Shown: positions 27,301 to 35,242, counted from the first letter of the stretch. The stretch: DNA of 64,000 nucleotides from Flexivirga caeni (GCF_003724155.1 NZ_RJJQ01000002.1:1-64000), one strand, 5' to 3'. The notes: generated by a model from the letters alone, not told the origin. Numbers and translations: made by a program.

Positions 27301-27910
27301 CGCGGGGTGGCACGCGACTAACAGCGCGGGGCATGCCCTGCAGCCGGTCGAGGTCGACGGGTGGCGGCAGGGCTTCCGGGTCACCGGGACCGCTGCCGAA
27401 ACGGTGACCATGCGCTTCACCCCGACGACACCGCAGCGCCTCGGGTTGCTCCTCGGCGGGCTGCTGGCACTGGCCTTGCTGCTGACCTTCCTGGTCGCGG
27501 CGCTGGCGTGCCGCCGTGAGCGCCACCTCCGAGTTGGGGCGGACTCTTCCAAATCCGCCTGTGCCGCAAGCGAACCCACCCGCCCCACCCGCCTCGCCGG
27601 TGCCGCATCCGCCGTCGTCGCAGGCTTCCTGGTCGCCGGCCCGGCAGGCGCGGTCGCAGGCCTGATTGCCGCGGCGGTCCCGCGCCCTCTGCTCCGGCAC
27701 GTCGCGGCCGGTGCGCTGGTCGCGTCCTGCGTCGCGCTGGCGTTCTTCGGTGTCGTCGATGCCTCGTCGGCCGGCGCGATCGCCGGTCAGTTGCTCGCGA
27801 CCGTCACCCTGGCGGCGCTGGCACGGGCGCTCGCCGAGTGCGTCGGTGCACGCGGCGCAGCACCGGCTGCTCGACCAGGGACGCCGACGCCCACGCGATC
27901 AGCACGCTGA
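24350..27910 (+). CDS. aftD: alpha-(1->3)-arabinofuranosyltransferase, AftD orthologue
   Basis: An 1186-residue GT-C membrane enzyme. The N-terminus carries the AftD signature: KIDLTITPWRYLGRSLDAWN (acidic first loop), then QNQAYGYLFPMGPVF and WATQRIWWTLLL, closely resembling the mycobacterial protein as I recall it. About ten helices lie within residues 20-420. The external region (about 430-1030) includes a discoidin-like module around AFDGDNDTAWLTG, and several helices end the protein. It transfers arabinofuranose from decaprenyl-phospho-arabinose to cell-envelope glycans on the outer face. The ATG overlaps the methyltransferase stop. The last 107 bp overlap the convergent acyltransferase gene, so one 3' end may be shorter in practice. 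It is shorter than the roughly 1400-residue mycobacterial enzyme. Confidence 0.82.
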   Translation: MTGRYDAPAARPMRNPVERIQLALMLAVLVLLPWLVSPGRTEPDTKIDLTITPWRYLGRSLDAWNTHAGLGELQNQAYGYLFPMGPVFGICRSLAIPAWATQRIWWTLLLAVSFLGAQQLIRRLGVAGPLAAITGGAAYALAPRMLTVLPVISIEAWPMALAPWLVIVVLPLVRRELRRRELIRSVALAGVLAASLGGVNATASGIVLALPFLFLLTSAAGWRRLPLWLVAVLLGACWWLLPLLVLGRYAYPFLDYIETASITTAVTSVPNVFRGADDWIAYILDSADHPVWQGGWVLAQSVTAIIATGLVAAVGCWGLLRQRGHLARWLLCCAVGAVLFMSLGHGGTVGSPLSEPVRALLDGSLAPLRNVHKADPILRLPLVIGLAAVVQRVASSTRARDRFVPALIALAVAVAATPIWQGRVGAADAYGAIPPQWTQVAHEIDSAAKTSGGSTMLLPNSRTPTYTWGSTTDEPLSAIATSPIVTREAAPLGIPGSTRILDMVDQLAATGQPQPALAAGLARLGITRIVLRRDLAASVQARPWQAEQRTLQSSPGFRAVATFGRGTSALTVYDVGTSPDKGASVYGGTPLTVAGGPEALFALYAAGALSPTQWLRLDGSPSGDADVVTDTMPWRAYNNGVPTAFAYSPVLTRDDTEPTRIGAKDLPPATDPADQPAREWIGWTDVQVSSSAADPFAAHYLGVRDGAASAFDGDNDTAWLTGDHRPSAWLRGTLPRTTISEVRLRLAGPAQHAILPATVQVVTGGRTVSVAVDGRSTLTIPVHASDATSVEVRLYAPAGAIDPVLGVAEMSLPGTRLGSVIDVPQQVDPAKQALLLTRLPEDGASLTRQVHLTSAGSLGGTVWLRATGAAVPATCGAAGEITVRSADGALTRMPLRLNGTGGVRTGALVQAVTCAVGVGGVSGERTITISGASGLTPQLALLGHAPAPAGTTRAVSSVSGDSGRRVVRLTAGTPGVVALSEGFNAGWHATNSAGHALQPVEVDGWRQGFRVTGTAAETVTMRFTPTTPQRLGLLLGGLLALALLLTFLVAALACRRERHLRVGADSSKSACAASEPTRPTRLAGAASAVVAGFLVAGPAGAVAGLIAAAVPRPLLRHVAAGALVASCVALAFFGVVDASSAGAIAGQLLATVTLAALARALAECVGARGAAPAARPGTPTPTRSAR

Positions 27911-28952
27911 AGACCAGCACCGCGAAGAGCACCGCGGACAGCGGCCCGGTGAAGAGCTGCCAGCCGGAGGCGCGGTAGATGACCTGCAGCACCAGCACGT
28001 GCCAGAGGAAGACGCCGTAGGAGATGTCTCCCGCGAAGCGGTTCACCGAGGAGCCGGCGAGGGCCTGCCAGCGTTCGTCCGACGGACCGCGCACCGCGGC
28101 GAGCAGCAGCAGGCCGGCGATCAGCGTGTAGAGCGCCTCCTTCGTCACGGCCTGGGCGATCGTCGGGGCCAGCAGGTCGCGCGGCCCGGCGATGCCGCTG
28201 GACGCGAAGAGGTAGACGACCGCGGCGGCCGCGAGCCAGGTGCCCACGCCCACGGAGCGCAGCCGCTGCAGTGCCCCCGTCTGCACCGCCACGGCGAGCG
28301 CAGCACCTGCCGCGAACCACGCGGCGTGCCCGATCACGCTGGTCCCGAGCACCCCGGCGTGCGTCGCGGGTGCGTGCCGGGTCCAGGCGGCGGTCGCGGC
28401 CTGGCTGACCAGTCCGATGAGGACGACGCCGGCCAGCACGGCATACACCCGGCGGGCCGATGCCCGCAGCAGCCGGCCGAGCGCCGTGCCGATCACCGGC
28501 ACCAGCAGATAGAACGTCGCCTCGGTGGTGATGCTCCACGTCTGGCTGAACGACTGGTATGACGTGTCGGCATACCCCTGCACGAGCAGCAGGTGCGCGA
28601 GCACTTTCCCGGGGCCGCCGATGCCGCCCCCGCCGACCGCGCCCCATGTGCCCGCGACGAGCAGCACGACCGCCAACGTGATCAGGTAGGCGGGCAGGAT
28701 CCGGGCGGCCCGGCGCAGTGCATAGGTGCGTATGGCGGGCGGCTGCGCGCCGGTCGCCCCCGCGGCGAGCCACGGGCGCAGCAACAGGAACGCGCTGATC
28801 GCGAAGAAGACGGCGACTCCGCTGTCGCCGCGTGCGAGCAGCCCGCCGGACAGATCCAGGTTGTCGGCGCCGGTCCAGAAGCCGACGTGCGAGAGCAGCA
28901 CGAGCAGCGCCGCCAGCCCGCGCAGGCCGTCGATCAGCCGATAGCGCGCCAT
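27804..28952 (-). CDS. acyltransferase 3 family membrane protein (OafA-like)
   Basis: 382 residues with about ten membrane helices. The N-terminal family motif is RYRLIDGLRGLAALLVLLSHVGF (Arg, Asp-Gly-Leu-Arg-Gly and the catalytic His, about 3-23). Later come GDSGVAVFFAISAFLLLRPW and RRAARILPAYLITL. Such proteins O-acylate surface sugars, so this may acetylate the glycan made by the neighbours. A strong ribosome site (AGGAGGT) precedes ATG 28952. Its 3' end runs 107 bp into the convergent aftD gene. It is divergent from the heptose operon. Confidence 0.85.
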   Translation of the reverse strand: MARYRLIDGLRGLAALLVLLSHVGFWTGADNLDLSGGLLARGDSGVAVFFAISAFLLLRPWLAAGATGAQPPAIRTYALRRAARILPAYLITLAVVLLVAGTWGAVGGGGIGGPGKVLAHLLLVQGYADTSYQSFSQTWSITTEATFYLLVPVIGTALGRLLRASARRVYAVLAGVVLIGLVSQAATAAWTRHAPATHAGVLGTSVIGHAAWFAAGAALAVAVQTGALQRLRSVGVGTWLAAAAVVYLFASSGIAGPRDLLAPTIAQAVTKEALYTLIAGLLLLAAVRGPSDERWQALAGSSVNRFAGDISYGVFLWHVLVLQVIYRASGWQLFTGPLSAVLFAVLVFSVLIAWASASLVEQPVLRRVHRRTRRAPVPAPPG

Positions 28953-29041
28953 CGCACCTCCTCTGCTCTTCGGGTCACCCGGCAGCTACTCTGCAGTAGA
29001 TTTTCTCCGCACGCACCTTCGGAAGGGCCCGCACCGCACCT

Positions 29042-30124
29042 ATGACAGCACGCGATCATCTGCCACCGGCCGACGGCGCGGTCGACCTGAGCCGTCCGGT
29101 GCTGCGCGCCCGCGCGCCGCTGCGGATCTCGTTCGCCGGCGGGGGCACCGACGTGTCGCCGTTCCCGGAGCGCGAAGGGGGAGCCGTCCTGTCCGGAACG
29201 ATCTCGTCGTTCGCGTTCGGCACGCTGCGGCCGCGCACCGACGGCCAGGTGACGGTGCAGTCCCTCGACTACGGCACCTCGATCGGCTTCGGCATCGACG
29301 ACCCGGTCGAATACGACGGCAAGCTCGACCTGCCGAAGGCGGCGATCAACCGGGTCCGGGAGATCGACGGCGCACGGCCGTCCGGCGGGTTCGACCTGTT
29401 CCTGCACACGCAGGCGCCGCCCGGGTCCGGGCTCGGCTCGTCCAGTGCGGTGATGGTGTCGGTGATCGGGCTGGTCGCGCAGCACTGCGGCCTCGACCTC
29501 ACCCCGTATGACGTGGCCGAACTCGCCTACCGGCTGGAGCGCGAGGACCTCGCCATACCCGGCGGCTCGCAGGATCAGTACGCCGCCGCCTTCGGCGGTT
29601 TCAACTATCTCGAGTTCAAACCCGGCGAGGTGATCGTCAACCCGCTGCGAGTGCGCGACGACACCGTCCACGAGCTCGAGCACAACATGCTGCTGGCGTT
29701 CACCGGCAACACCCGGGTCAGCGACCACATCATCGAGGACCAGCGATCCCGTTACGAGACAGGCAACCCCGAGGCGCTGGAAGGCCTGCGCGCCCAGAAA
29801 GAACTCGCCGAGCGGATGAAGGTCGCGCTGGTCCGCGGCGAGGTCGACGCGTTCGGCCGGCTACTAGGGGAGGCGTGGTCGCAGAAACGCAAGATGTCCC
29901 AACGCATTTCGACGCCGCTCATCGACCAGGCGGTCACCACGGCACTCGGCTGCGGGGCGCTCGGCGGCAAGGTGACCGGCGCCGGCGGCGGGGGACACCT
30001 GGTGTTCGTGTGCGAGTTCGAGCGCCGGCACATCGTCGCGCGGGAGCTGCTCGCGCTCGGCCTCACCCTGTCGGAGATCACTTTCAGCGAGCACGGGGTC
30101 ACCACCTGGAGAGGACAGCACTGA
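29042..30124 (+). CDS. hddA: D-glycero-D-manno-heptose 7-phosphate kinase (GHMP kinase)
   Basis: 360 residues of the GHMP kinase superfamily. The start has RAPLRISFAGGGTDVSPF (about 22-39), typical of HddA-type sugar kinases. The phosphate-binding loop is PPGSGLGSSSAVMV (about 125-138), and motif 3 near the C-terminus is GGKVTGAGGGGHLVFV. The family phosphorylates heptose 7-phosphate to the 1,7-bisphosphate. Its immediate neighbours gmhA (1-bp overlap) and gmhB supply the substrate and use the product, which supports HddA over fucokinase. A TAGATT hexamer lies at 28997-29002 upstream. Confidence 0.82.
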   Translation: MTARDHLPPADGAVDLSRPVLRARAPLRISFAGGGTDVSPFPEREGGAVLSGTISSFAFGTLRPRTDGQVTVQSLDYGTSIGFGIDDPVEYDGKLDLPKAAINRVREIDGARPSGGFDLFLHTQAPPGSGLGSSSAVMVSVIGLVAQHCGLDLTPYDVAELAYRLEREDLAIPGGSQDQYAAAFGGFNYLEFKPGEVIVNPLRVRDDTVHELEHNMLLAFTGNTRVSDHIIEDQRSRYETGNPEALEGLRAQKELAERMKVALVRGEVDAFGRLLGEAWSQKRKMSQRISTPLIDQAVTTALGCGALGGKVTGAGGGGHLVFVCEFERRHIVARELLALGLTLSEITFSEHGVTTWRGQH

Positions 30125-30750
30125 TGCCGCACGGTCACGCGTTGCACGAGGTTCCGCCCGAACATCGGGGGCCGGCGGTCGCCGAACGCCGGCAGCTCGG
30201 CGTCACGGCGTGGGCGCAGCTGGCGCAGGCGCTCGCCGAGCCCGCCCTGGCCGCCCAGGTCGACGCGGCCGGCACCGCCTTGCTGGACCGGCTGGTCGAG
30301 GGCGGCACACTCCTGGTCGCGGGCAATGGCGGTTCCGCGGCGATCGCCAGCCACGTCGCGGCCGAGTTCATCGGCAAGTGCATCCTGGATCGCGCGCCGC
30401 TGCCCGCGGTCAACCTGGCGGAGTCGCTGAGCTCGATCACTGCGGTCGCCAACGACTATGCGTATGACGAGACGTTCGCCCGCGGCGTCGCTGCCCTCGG
30501 CCGGCCCGGCGACGTGCTGCTGGCAATGTCGACCAGCGGCACGAGCAAGAACGTCGTGCGGGCGCTCGAGCTCGCGCACGAGATTGGCCTGCTGACGATC
30601 GCGCTCACCGGCACCCAGGGCACCGGTCTGGCGGGCCGGGCCGACCACGTGCTGGTCGTCCCGTCCGGTGAGACCCCGCGCATCCAGGAGGTCCACCTGC
30701 TGTGGACCCACGTGTGGTGTGAGGCCGTCGACGTCGTGTGCCAGGAGTAG
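30124..30750 (+). CDS. gmhA: sedoheptulose 7-phosphate isomerase, SIS domain
   Basis: 208 residues. The SIS-domain signature LLVAGNGGSAAIASHVAAEF (about 61-80) is followed by ESLSSITAVANDYAYDETFARGV and LLAMSTSGTSKNVVRAL, as in GmhA proteins. It converts sedoheptulose 7-phosphate to D-glycero-D-manno-heptose 7-phosphate, the first step of heptose precursor synthesis. The ATG shares a base with the hddA stop (TGATG), so the genes are coupled. Catalytic Glu and His candidates are visible (AAEFIGK; RIQEVHLLWTH). Confidence 0.85.
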   Translation: MPHGHALHEVPPEHRGPAVAERRQLGVTAWAQLAQALAEPALAAQVDAAGTALLDRLVEGGTLLVAGNGGSAAIASHVAAEFIGKCILDRAPLPAVNLAESLSSITAVANDYAYDETFARGVAALGRPGDVLLAMSTSGTSKNVVRALELAHEIGLLTIALTGTQGTGLAGRADHVLVVPSGETPRIQEVHLLWTHVWCEAVDVVCQE

Positions 30751-31346
30751 CGATCGGCACGAGCCGGCCGTGCCTCGGGGACGCCGAGCTGCTCGGCCAG
30801 GAGCGCGGACCGATCGAGCGACCGGCCGGTGCTACCGGCGCGCCATACGACCTGGTGCTGGTGGATCGCGACGGCACGCTCAACGTGCGCCGTGACGGCT
30901 ACGTCACCGATCCGGACGACCTGGTGCTGCTGCCGGGGGCCGGCGCTGCGGTCGCCGCCGCCAACCGGGCCGGCTGTTGCGTCGTGCTGGTCACCAACCA
31001 GCGCGGGCTGGCCACCGGCGCGCTGCGCGCGGACCAGCTGCGCGCCGTGCATCGCCGGCTGATCGCCGAGCTGGGCCGGTATGACGCCCACCTGGACGGC
31101 ATCCAGGTATGTCCGCACGCCGCGGGCACTTGCAGGTGCCGCAAGCCGCGCGGCGGACTCGTCCGGGAGGCGTTGCGCAGGGCTTCCTGGGCCGCGTGGT
31201 CGCGCACCGTGCTGCTCGGCGACATGCCGTCTGACGCGGCCGCCGCGCGGGAGGCGGGGACCGGATCCGTGCTCGTCGACGCCGCCGAAACGCCCTGGCG
31301 AACGGTCCGCAGGCGATTGTTCGAGGGTCGCGCGCCGTTGGTGTGA
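30738..31346 (+). CDS. gmhB: heptose 1,7-bisphosphate 7-phosphatase (HAD-IIIA)
   Basis: 202 residues. The HAD motif I is LVLVDRDGTLN (DxDGT, about 39-49), motif II lies in VVLVTNQRGLATG, the GmhB zinc loop is CPHAAGTCRCRKPRGGL (about 125-141), and motif III/IV is TVLLGDMPSDAAAA. It removes the 7-phosphate to give heptose 1-phosphate, ready for nucleotide activation. The GTG at 30738 overlaps gmhA by 13 bp. About 35 residues precede the HAD core, longer than usual, so a start nearer 30837 is conceivable. No hddC-type guanylyltransferase is encoded in this window. Confidence 0.82.
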   Translation: MPGVAIGTSRPCLGDAELLGQERGPIERPAGATGAPYDLVLVDRDGTLNVRRDGYVTDPDDLVLLPGAGAAVAAANRAGCCVVLVTNQRGLATGALRADQLRAVHRRLIAELGRYDAHLDGIQVCPHAAGTCRCRKPRGGLVREALRRASWAAWSRTVLLGDMPSDAAAAREAGTGSVLVDAAETPWRTVRRRLFEGRAPLV

Positions 31347-31395
31347 CACAAGTCGCACGGTTGATGCTACTGTCCGGTAAGTTCCAGTTCACCCC

Positions 31396-31400
31396 GGAGG
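31396..31400 (+). promoter_or_regulatory. ribosome binding site GGAGG fixing the GTG start at 31409
   Basis: GGAGG lies 8 nt before GTG 31409. The earlier in-frame codon at 31343 has no such site and would add 22 uncharacteristic residues before the first helix. Confidence 0.65.
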
Positions 31401-31408
31401 TTCAGACC

Positions 31409-32467
31409 GTGCGGAAATCCGCGATCGTCATCGGCTTCGGCGCGTTTTTCATCACCATGGCGCTGCTGCTGAAGTTCTACGCCTTCGACAAGCTGGCGGT
31501 CATCCCGATCGATCAGAACTCCCAGCAAGTCGCTGTCGACAACAATGCCTACATCTTCGACGCGGGAAGCCTGAAGTTCTACCACACGACGTTGACCACG
31601 ACGATCGGTGCGGTCGGGCAGAAGGAGCAGAGCCAGCAGTTCGGCCACAACTCGGTGATCTTCAGCAAGTGGCAGTACTCCTCGATCCCGCAGACCAAGA
31701 CCGCGCAGACCGCGTTCACCGAGAAGTTCGCGGTCAACCGGCACACCGGCAAGGTCATCCCGTGGTCCGGTGACTCGGAGAACGGTAAGGCCATCGAGCA
31801 CACGGGCTACACGGTCAAGTTCCCCTTCGGCACCCAGAAGACGACCTACCCCTACTGGGACGTGTCGATCGAGAGGTCGATGCAGATGAAGTACGCCGGC
31901 ACCGACACGATCGACGGACTGACCGTCTACCGCTTCGAGGGCACGGTCCCGCGCCAGCCGCTCGTGAGCTCGCCTGCCAAGGAGGTGCCTGGGTTCCTCT
32001 TCGGCGGGGCACAGAACAGCCCGGGTGTGAAGGCGACTTACAGCTACGCCAATGACCGCACGATCTGGGTCGAACCGGAGACCGGCGCGTTCATCAAGGT
32101 CCGCGAGAACCAGCAGCAGTGGCTGACCGATGTCAAGACCGGCAAGTCGGTCAACGTGCTGAAGACGTCCTCGGTCTTCAACAACGCGACGGTCACGCAG
32201 AACGTGCACGACTACAAGGGCAAAGCCGCCCAGCTGAAGGCGCTCAAGATCGCCCCGTGGATCCTGGGCATCCTCGGCATCCTCCTGCTGATCGGCGGAA
32301 TCGTGATGGCCCTCCTGCTGGGCCGTGGAGCCGCCCGGTCCGAGGCGGCGGAGAGTCGTGCGGACGAGCCCGCGGCCACCGAGGAGTCCGACGATTCGGA
32401 CGACGATTCGGACGACGAGACCCAGGGCGGCGGTGTCGCGGACCTGCTGAACCGGCCCGAGGAGTAG
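31409..32467 (+). CDS. DUF3068 (PorA-family-like) membrane-anchored protein
   Basis: 352 residues. An N-terminal helix, AIVIGFGAFFITMALLLKFY (about 5-24), is followed by an external domain of about 250 residues (the DUF3068 region, with PFGTQKTTYPYWD and TIDGLTVYRFEG). A C-terminal helix, APWILGILGILLLIGGIVMA (about 285-304), is followed by a very acidic cytoplasmic tail rich in Asp and Glu. Proteins of this family are common in actinobacterial cell-envelope loci; their function is not established. It follows the heptose genes by about 60 bp. The long N-terminal external domain between two anchors is typical and no residues look missing. Confidence 0.78.
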   Translation: MRKSAIVIGFGAFFITMALLLKFYAFDKLAVIPIDQNSQQVAVDNNAYIFDAGSLKFYHTTLTTTIGAVGQKEQSQQFGHNSVIFSKWQYSSIPQTKTAQTAFTEKFAVNRHTGKVIPWSGDSENGKAIEHTGYTVKFPFGTQKTTYPYWDVSIERSMQMKYAGTDTIDGLTVYRFEGTVPRQPLVSSPAKEVPGFLFGGAQNSPGVKATYSYANDRTIWVEPETGAFIKVRENQQQWLTDVKTGKSVNVLKTSSVFNNATVTQNVHDYKGKAAQLKALKIAPWILGILGILLLIGGIVMALLLGRGAARSEAAESRADEPAATEESDDSDDDSDDETQGGGVADLLNRPEE

Positions 32468-32493
32468 CGGGCGGCTCGCCATACTGCCACCGG

Positions 32494-33321
32494 CTATGCA
32501 GATCGCGCGCTCTGTAGAGCGGAGGGCGGCAGTTCGGTCACGAAGATCGCCGTGCCGGGTATGACGCGGCCGCGTGTGGGTGACCAGCCGCCCCATACCT
32601 GACGGTTGTGGTCCGGCCACTCGGGCTCGACCAGGTCCACCAGGGCGAGGCCCGCGGCCACGATCTCGCGGACCCGGTCGCCGAGCGTGCGGTGGTGCTC
32701 GACATAGGTGGCGACGCCGTCGTCGCCCTCCTCGACATACGGCGTGCGGTCGAAATACGAGCGGTCGGCGACCAGTCCCTCGGCTCCGGGCGCGTCGGGG
32801 AAAGCCCAGCGCACCGGGTGGGTGGTGGAGAAGACGAAGCGCCCGCCCGGGCGGAGCACCCGTGCGGCCTCGCGCATGATCGCGCCGCTGTCCGCTGCGA
32901 ACGGCACGGCGCCGTATGCCGTGAACACCATGTCGAACGATGCGTCCGCGAACGGCAGCGCGGCCGCATCGCACTGGGCAAGGGGGAGTGGCGCGGACGA
33001 TCCGGAGTCGATTGCCTGCGCCTGGCGCAGCATGCCGAGCGACAGATCGGTGGAAACGACGCGTGCGCCGAGGCCCGCGACATACCGCCCGCCCTGCGCT
33101 GCCCCCGAGCCGATCTCGAGCACGTCGCGGCCGGCCAGGTCGCCCAGCACATGCAGGTCGGCCTCGGTCAGCCCTTCGGGGCCCCAGACCAGGTCGGCGT
33201 CGCCGAGGAAGGAGCCGTGCTCGGCGTAGTAGGCCACCGCTTCGGCGTCCCACCAGTCCCGGTTGGCGGCCCGTGTCTCGTCCGCCGACGCATCCCGTCG
33301 CCCGACCCCGAAACTGTCCAT
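32494..33321 (-). CDS. class I SAM-dependent methyltransferase
   Basis: 275 residues. Before the core is NRDWWDAEAVAYYAEHGSFLG. The SAM motif I is VLEIGSGAAQGGRYVAGLGA (about 69-88), then VVSTDLSLGM. The middle motif is SFDMVFTAYGAVPFAADSG, and AARVLRPGGRFVFSTTHPV follows. ATG 33321 is preceded by GGAGAAGC. The frame is open further upstream but without a start signal. It is divergent from rpsA and convergent with the DUF3068 gene. The acceptor cannot be inferred; the core resembles general small-molecule methyltransferases of actinobacteria. Confidence 0.82.
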   Translation of the reverse strand: MDSFGVGRRDASADETRAANRDWWDAEAVAYYAEHGSFLGDADLVWGPEGLTEADLHVLGDLAGRDVLEIGSGAAQGGRYVAGLGARVVSTDLSLGMLRQAQAIDSGSSAPLPLAQCDAAALPFADASFDMVFTAYGAVPFAADSGAIMREAARVLRPGGRFVFSTTHPVRWAFPDAPGAEGLVADRSYFDRTPYVEEGDDGVATYVEHHRTLGDRVREIVAAGLALVDLVEPEWPDHNRQVWGGWSPTRGRVIPGTAIFVTELPPSALQSARSA

Positions 33322-33467
33322 CGACCCGCTTCTCCTCGCCGTCGCCGACCCCTTTTGACCCACCTGTGGACGGCCCGATAGGATTACCCCGCGCACACAT
33401 GTGCGTGTATGGCGTGGCGTCGGCCCTGGTCGGCGGGTTTTCGCCATACCAACCAATTGTCCATGTC

Positions 33468-33483
33468 TATTGTCCACCAAAGG
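33468..33483 (+). promoter_or_regulatory. tentative rpsA promoter -10 and ribosome site
   Basis: TATTGT (33468-33473) could be the -10, inside two near copies of ATTGTCC (33456-33462 and 33469-33475). AAAGG (about 33479) precedes ATG 33495. No good -35 is visible. Confidence 0.3.
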
Positions 33484-33494
33484 TTTCCTACTAC

Positions 33495-34979
33495 ATGACT
33501 GCCACCACCACCTCCCCGGTCGCTATCAACGACATCGGGTCCGAGGAGGAGTTGCTCGCCGCGATCGACGCGACGATCAAGCACTTCAATGACGGCGACA
33601 TCGTTGACGGTGTCATCGTCAAGGTCGACCGGGACGAGGTCCTGCTCGACATCGGCTACAAGACCGAGGGCGTCATTCCCTCGCGCGAGCTGTCCATCAA
33701 GCACGACGTCGACCCGGGTGAGGTCGTGGCGGTCGGCGACGAGGTCGAGGCACTGGTTCTCCAGAAGGAGGACAAGGAAGGCCGCCTCATCCTGTCCAAG
33801 AAGCGCGCGCAGTACGAGCGCGCGTGGGGCACCATCGAGCAGATCAAGGAAGAGGACGGCGTCGTCACCGGCACCGTCATCGAGGTCGTCAAGGGCGGCC
33901 TGATCCTCGACATCGGCCTGCGCGGCTTCCTGCCGGCATCGCTGGTCGAGATGCGCCGGGTCCGTGACCTGCAGCCGTATGTCGGCAAGCAGATCGAGGC
34001 CAAGATCATCGAGCTCGACAAGAACCGCAACAACGTGGTCCTGTCGCGCCGCGCGTGGCTCGAGCAGACGCAGTCCGAGGTCCGCACCACGTTCCTCAAG
34101 GAGCTGCAGAAGGGCCAGGTCCGGTCCGGTGTGGTCAGCAGCATCGTCAACTTCGGCGCCTTCGTCGACCTCGGCGGAGTCGACGGCCTGGTGCACGTCT
34201 CGGAGCTGTCCTGGAAGCACATCGACCACCCGTCCGAGGTCGTCGAGGTCGGCGACGAGGTCACCGTCCAGGTGCTCGACGTGGACATGGACCGCGAGCG
34301 TGTCTCCCTGTCGCTGAAGGCGACTCAGGAGGACCCGTGGCAGCACTTCGCGCGCACCCACGCGATCGGCCAGGTCGTGCCGGGCAAGGTCACCAAGCTG
34401 GTGCCGTTCGGTGCGTTCGTGCGTGTCGAGGACGGCATCGAGGGTCTGGTCCACATCTCCGAACTGGCCGAGCGCCACGTGGAGTTGCCGGAGCAGGTCG
34501 TCCAGGTCGGCCAGGAGATCTTCGTCAAGGTCATCGACATCGACCTGGAGCGTCGTCGCATCTCGCTGAGCCTCAAGCAGGCCAACGACGACGCCGCCGC
34601 CGCGACCGAGTTCGACCCGACCCTCTACGGCATGGCCGCGGAGTATGACGAGCAGGGCAACTACAAGTACCCCGAGGGCTTCGACGCGGAGTCCGGCGAA
34701 TGGCTCGAAGGCTTCGAGACCCAGCGCGAGAAGTGGGAGAAGCAGTACGCCGAGGCGCACGCCCGCTACGAGGCGCACCAGGCGCAGATTGAGCAGGCTC
34801 GCAAGGACGACGCCGAGGCTGCGGCCTCCGCCGCCACCGGCGGGACCTCCTACTCCTCGGAGTCCAGCGACAGCGGCTCGTCCTCGAGCAGCAGCAGCCT
34901 CCCGGCCGCACCGGCCGAGGGCACCCTCGCCTCCGACGAGGCCCTCGCCGCCCTGCGCGAGAAGCTCACCGGCAACTGA
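33495..34979 (+). CDS. rpsA: 30S ribosomal protein S1
   Basis: 494 residues with four S1 RNA-binding domains: about 30-105 (GDIVDGVIVKVDRDEVLLDIGYKTEG), 115-190, 205-280 (VRSGVVSSIVNFGAFVDLGG) and 290-370 (VVPGKVTKLVPFGAFVRVED). A C-terminal charged and Ser/Ala-rich tail holds a run of serines (about 455-470). It binds mRNA at the ribosome and is essential in actinobacteria, where a four-domain form is usual. ATG 33495 gives the standard MTATTTSP start; the frame is open much earlier without signal. A strong terminator follows at 34999. Confidence 0.97.
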   Translation: MTATTTSPVAINDIGSEEELLAAIDATIKHFNDGDIVDGVIVKVDRDEVLLDIGYKTEGVIPSRELSIKHDVDPGEVVAVGDEVEALVLQKEDKEGRLILSKKRAQYERAWGTIEQIKEEDGVVTGTVIEVVKGGLILDIGLRGFLPASLVEMRRVRDLQPYVGKQIEAKIIELDKNRNNVVLSRRAWLEQTQSEVRTTFLKELQKGQVRSGVVSSIVNFGAFVDLGGVDGLVHVSELSWKHIDHPSEVVEVGDEVTVQVLDVDMDRERVSLSLKATQEDPWQHFARTHAIGQVVPGKVTKLVPFGAFVRVEDGIEGLVHISELAERHVELPEQVVQVGQEIFVKVIDIDLERRRISLSLKQANDDAAAATEFDPTLYGMAAEYDEQGNYKYPEGFDAESGEWLEGFETQREKWEKQYAEAHARYEAHQAQIEQARKDDAEAAASAATGGTSYSSESSDSGSSSSSSSLPAAPAEGTLASDEALAALREKLTGN

Positions 34980-34998
34980 GGTAGCTAGCTCCACCACG

Positions 34999-35032
34999 AA
35001 GGCCCCCGGAACTCATGGGTTCCGGGGGCCTT
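34999..35032 (+). terminator. rho-independent-type hairpin terminator after rpsA
   Basis: A 14-bp perfect stem, AAGGCCCCCGGAAC (34999-35012) with GTTCCGGGGGCCTT (35019-35032), and the 6-nt loop TCATGG, 19 bp after the rpsA stop. There is only a short T-run, as is usual for high-G+C terminators. Confidence 0.85.
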
Positions 35033-35036
35033 CGGC

Positions 35037-35223
35037 GTCCCGAAGGCGCGACGGTCGAGCTTTGGGGACGGGAATCCGGGCCGGGGGTGTCCCGAAGGCG
35101 CGACGGTCGGGCTTTGGGGACGGGAATCCGGGCCGGGGGTGTCCCGAAGGCGCGACGGTCGAGGGTTCGGGACGGGAATCCGGGCCGGGGGTGTCCCGAT
35201 GGCGCGACGGTCGAGGGTTCGGT
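35037..35223. repeat. 52-bp tandem array (33-bp hairpin core plus 19-bp linker), about 3.5 copies
   Basis: Copies begin with GTCCC at 35037, 35089, 35141 and 35193, exactly 52 bp apart. Each core runs GTCCC...GGGAC (33 bp), with a central CGAC-G-GTCG dyad, then a 19-bp linker GGGAATCCGGGCCGGGGGT that is the same in all copies. The fourth copy is truncated at its 3' side. In the third copy the ends GTCCCGAA and TTCGGGAC pair over 8 bp. It sits between the rpsA terminator and coaE. Confidence 0.9.
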
Positions 35224-35242
35224 CCGCGAAACACGCGGCGGA

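Noticed and set aside
35037-35223. CRISPR-like look of regularly spaced repeats
   Set aside because: The linkers are identical between copies in this array, copies number under four, and no cas gene is present, so it is a tandem repeat and not a CRISPR array.
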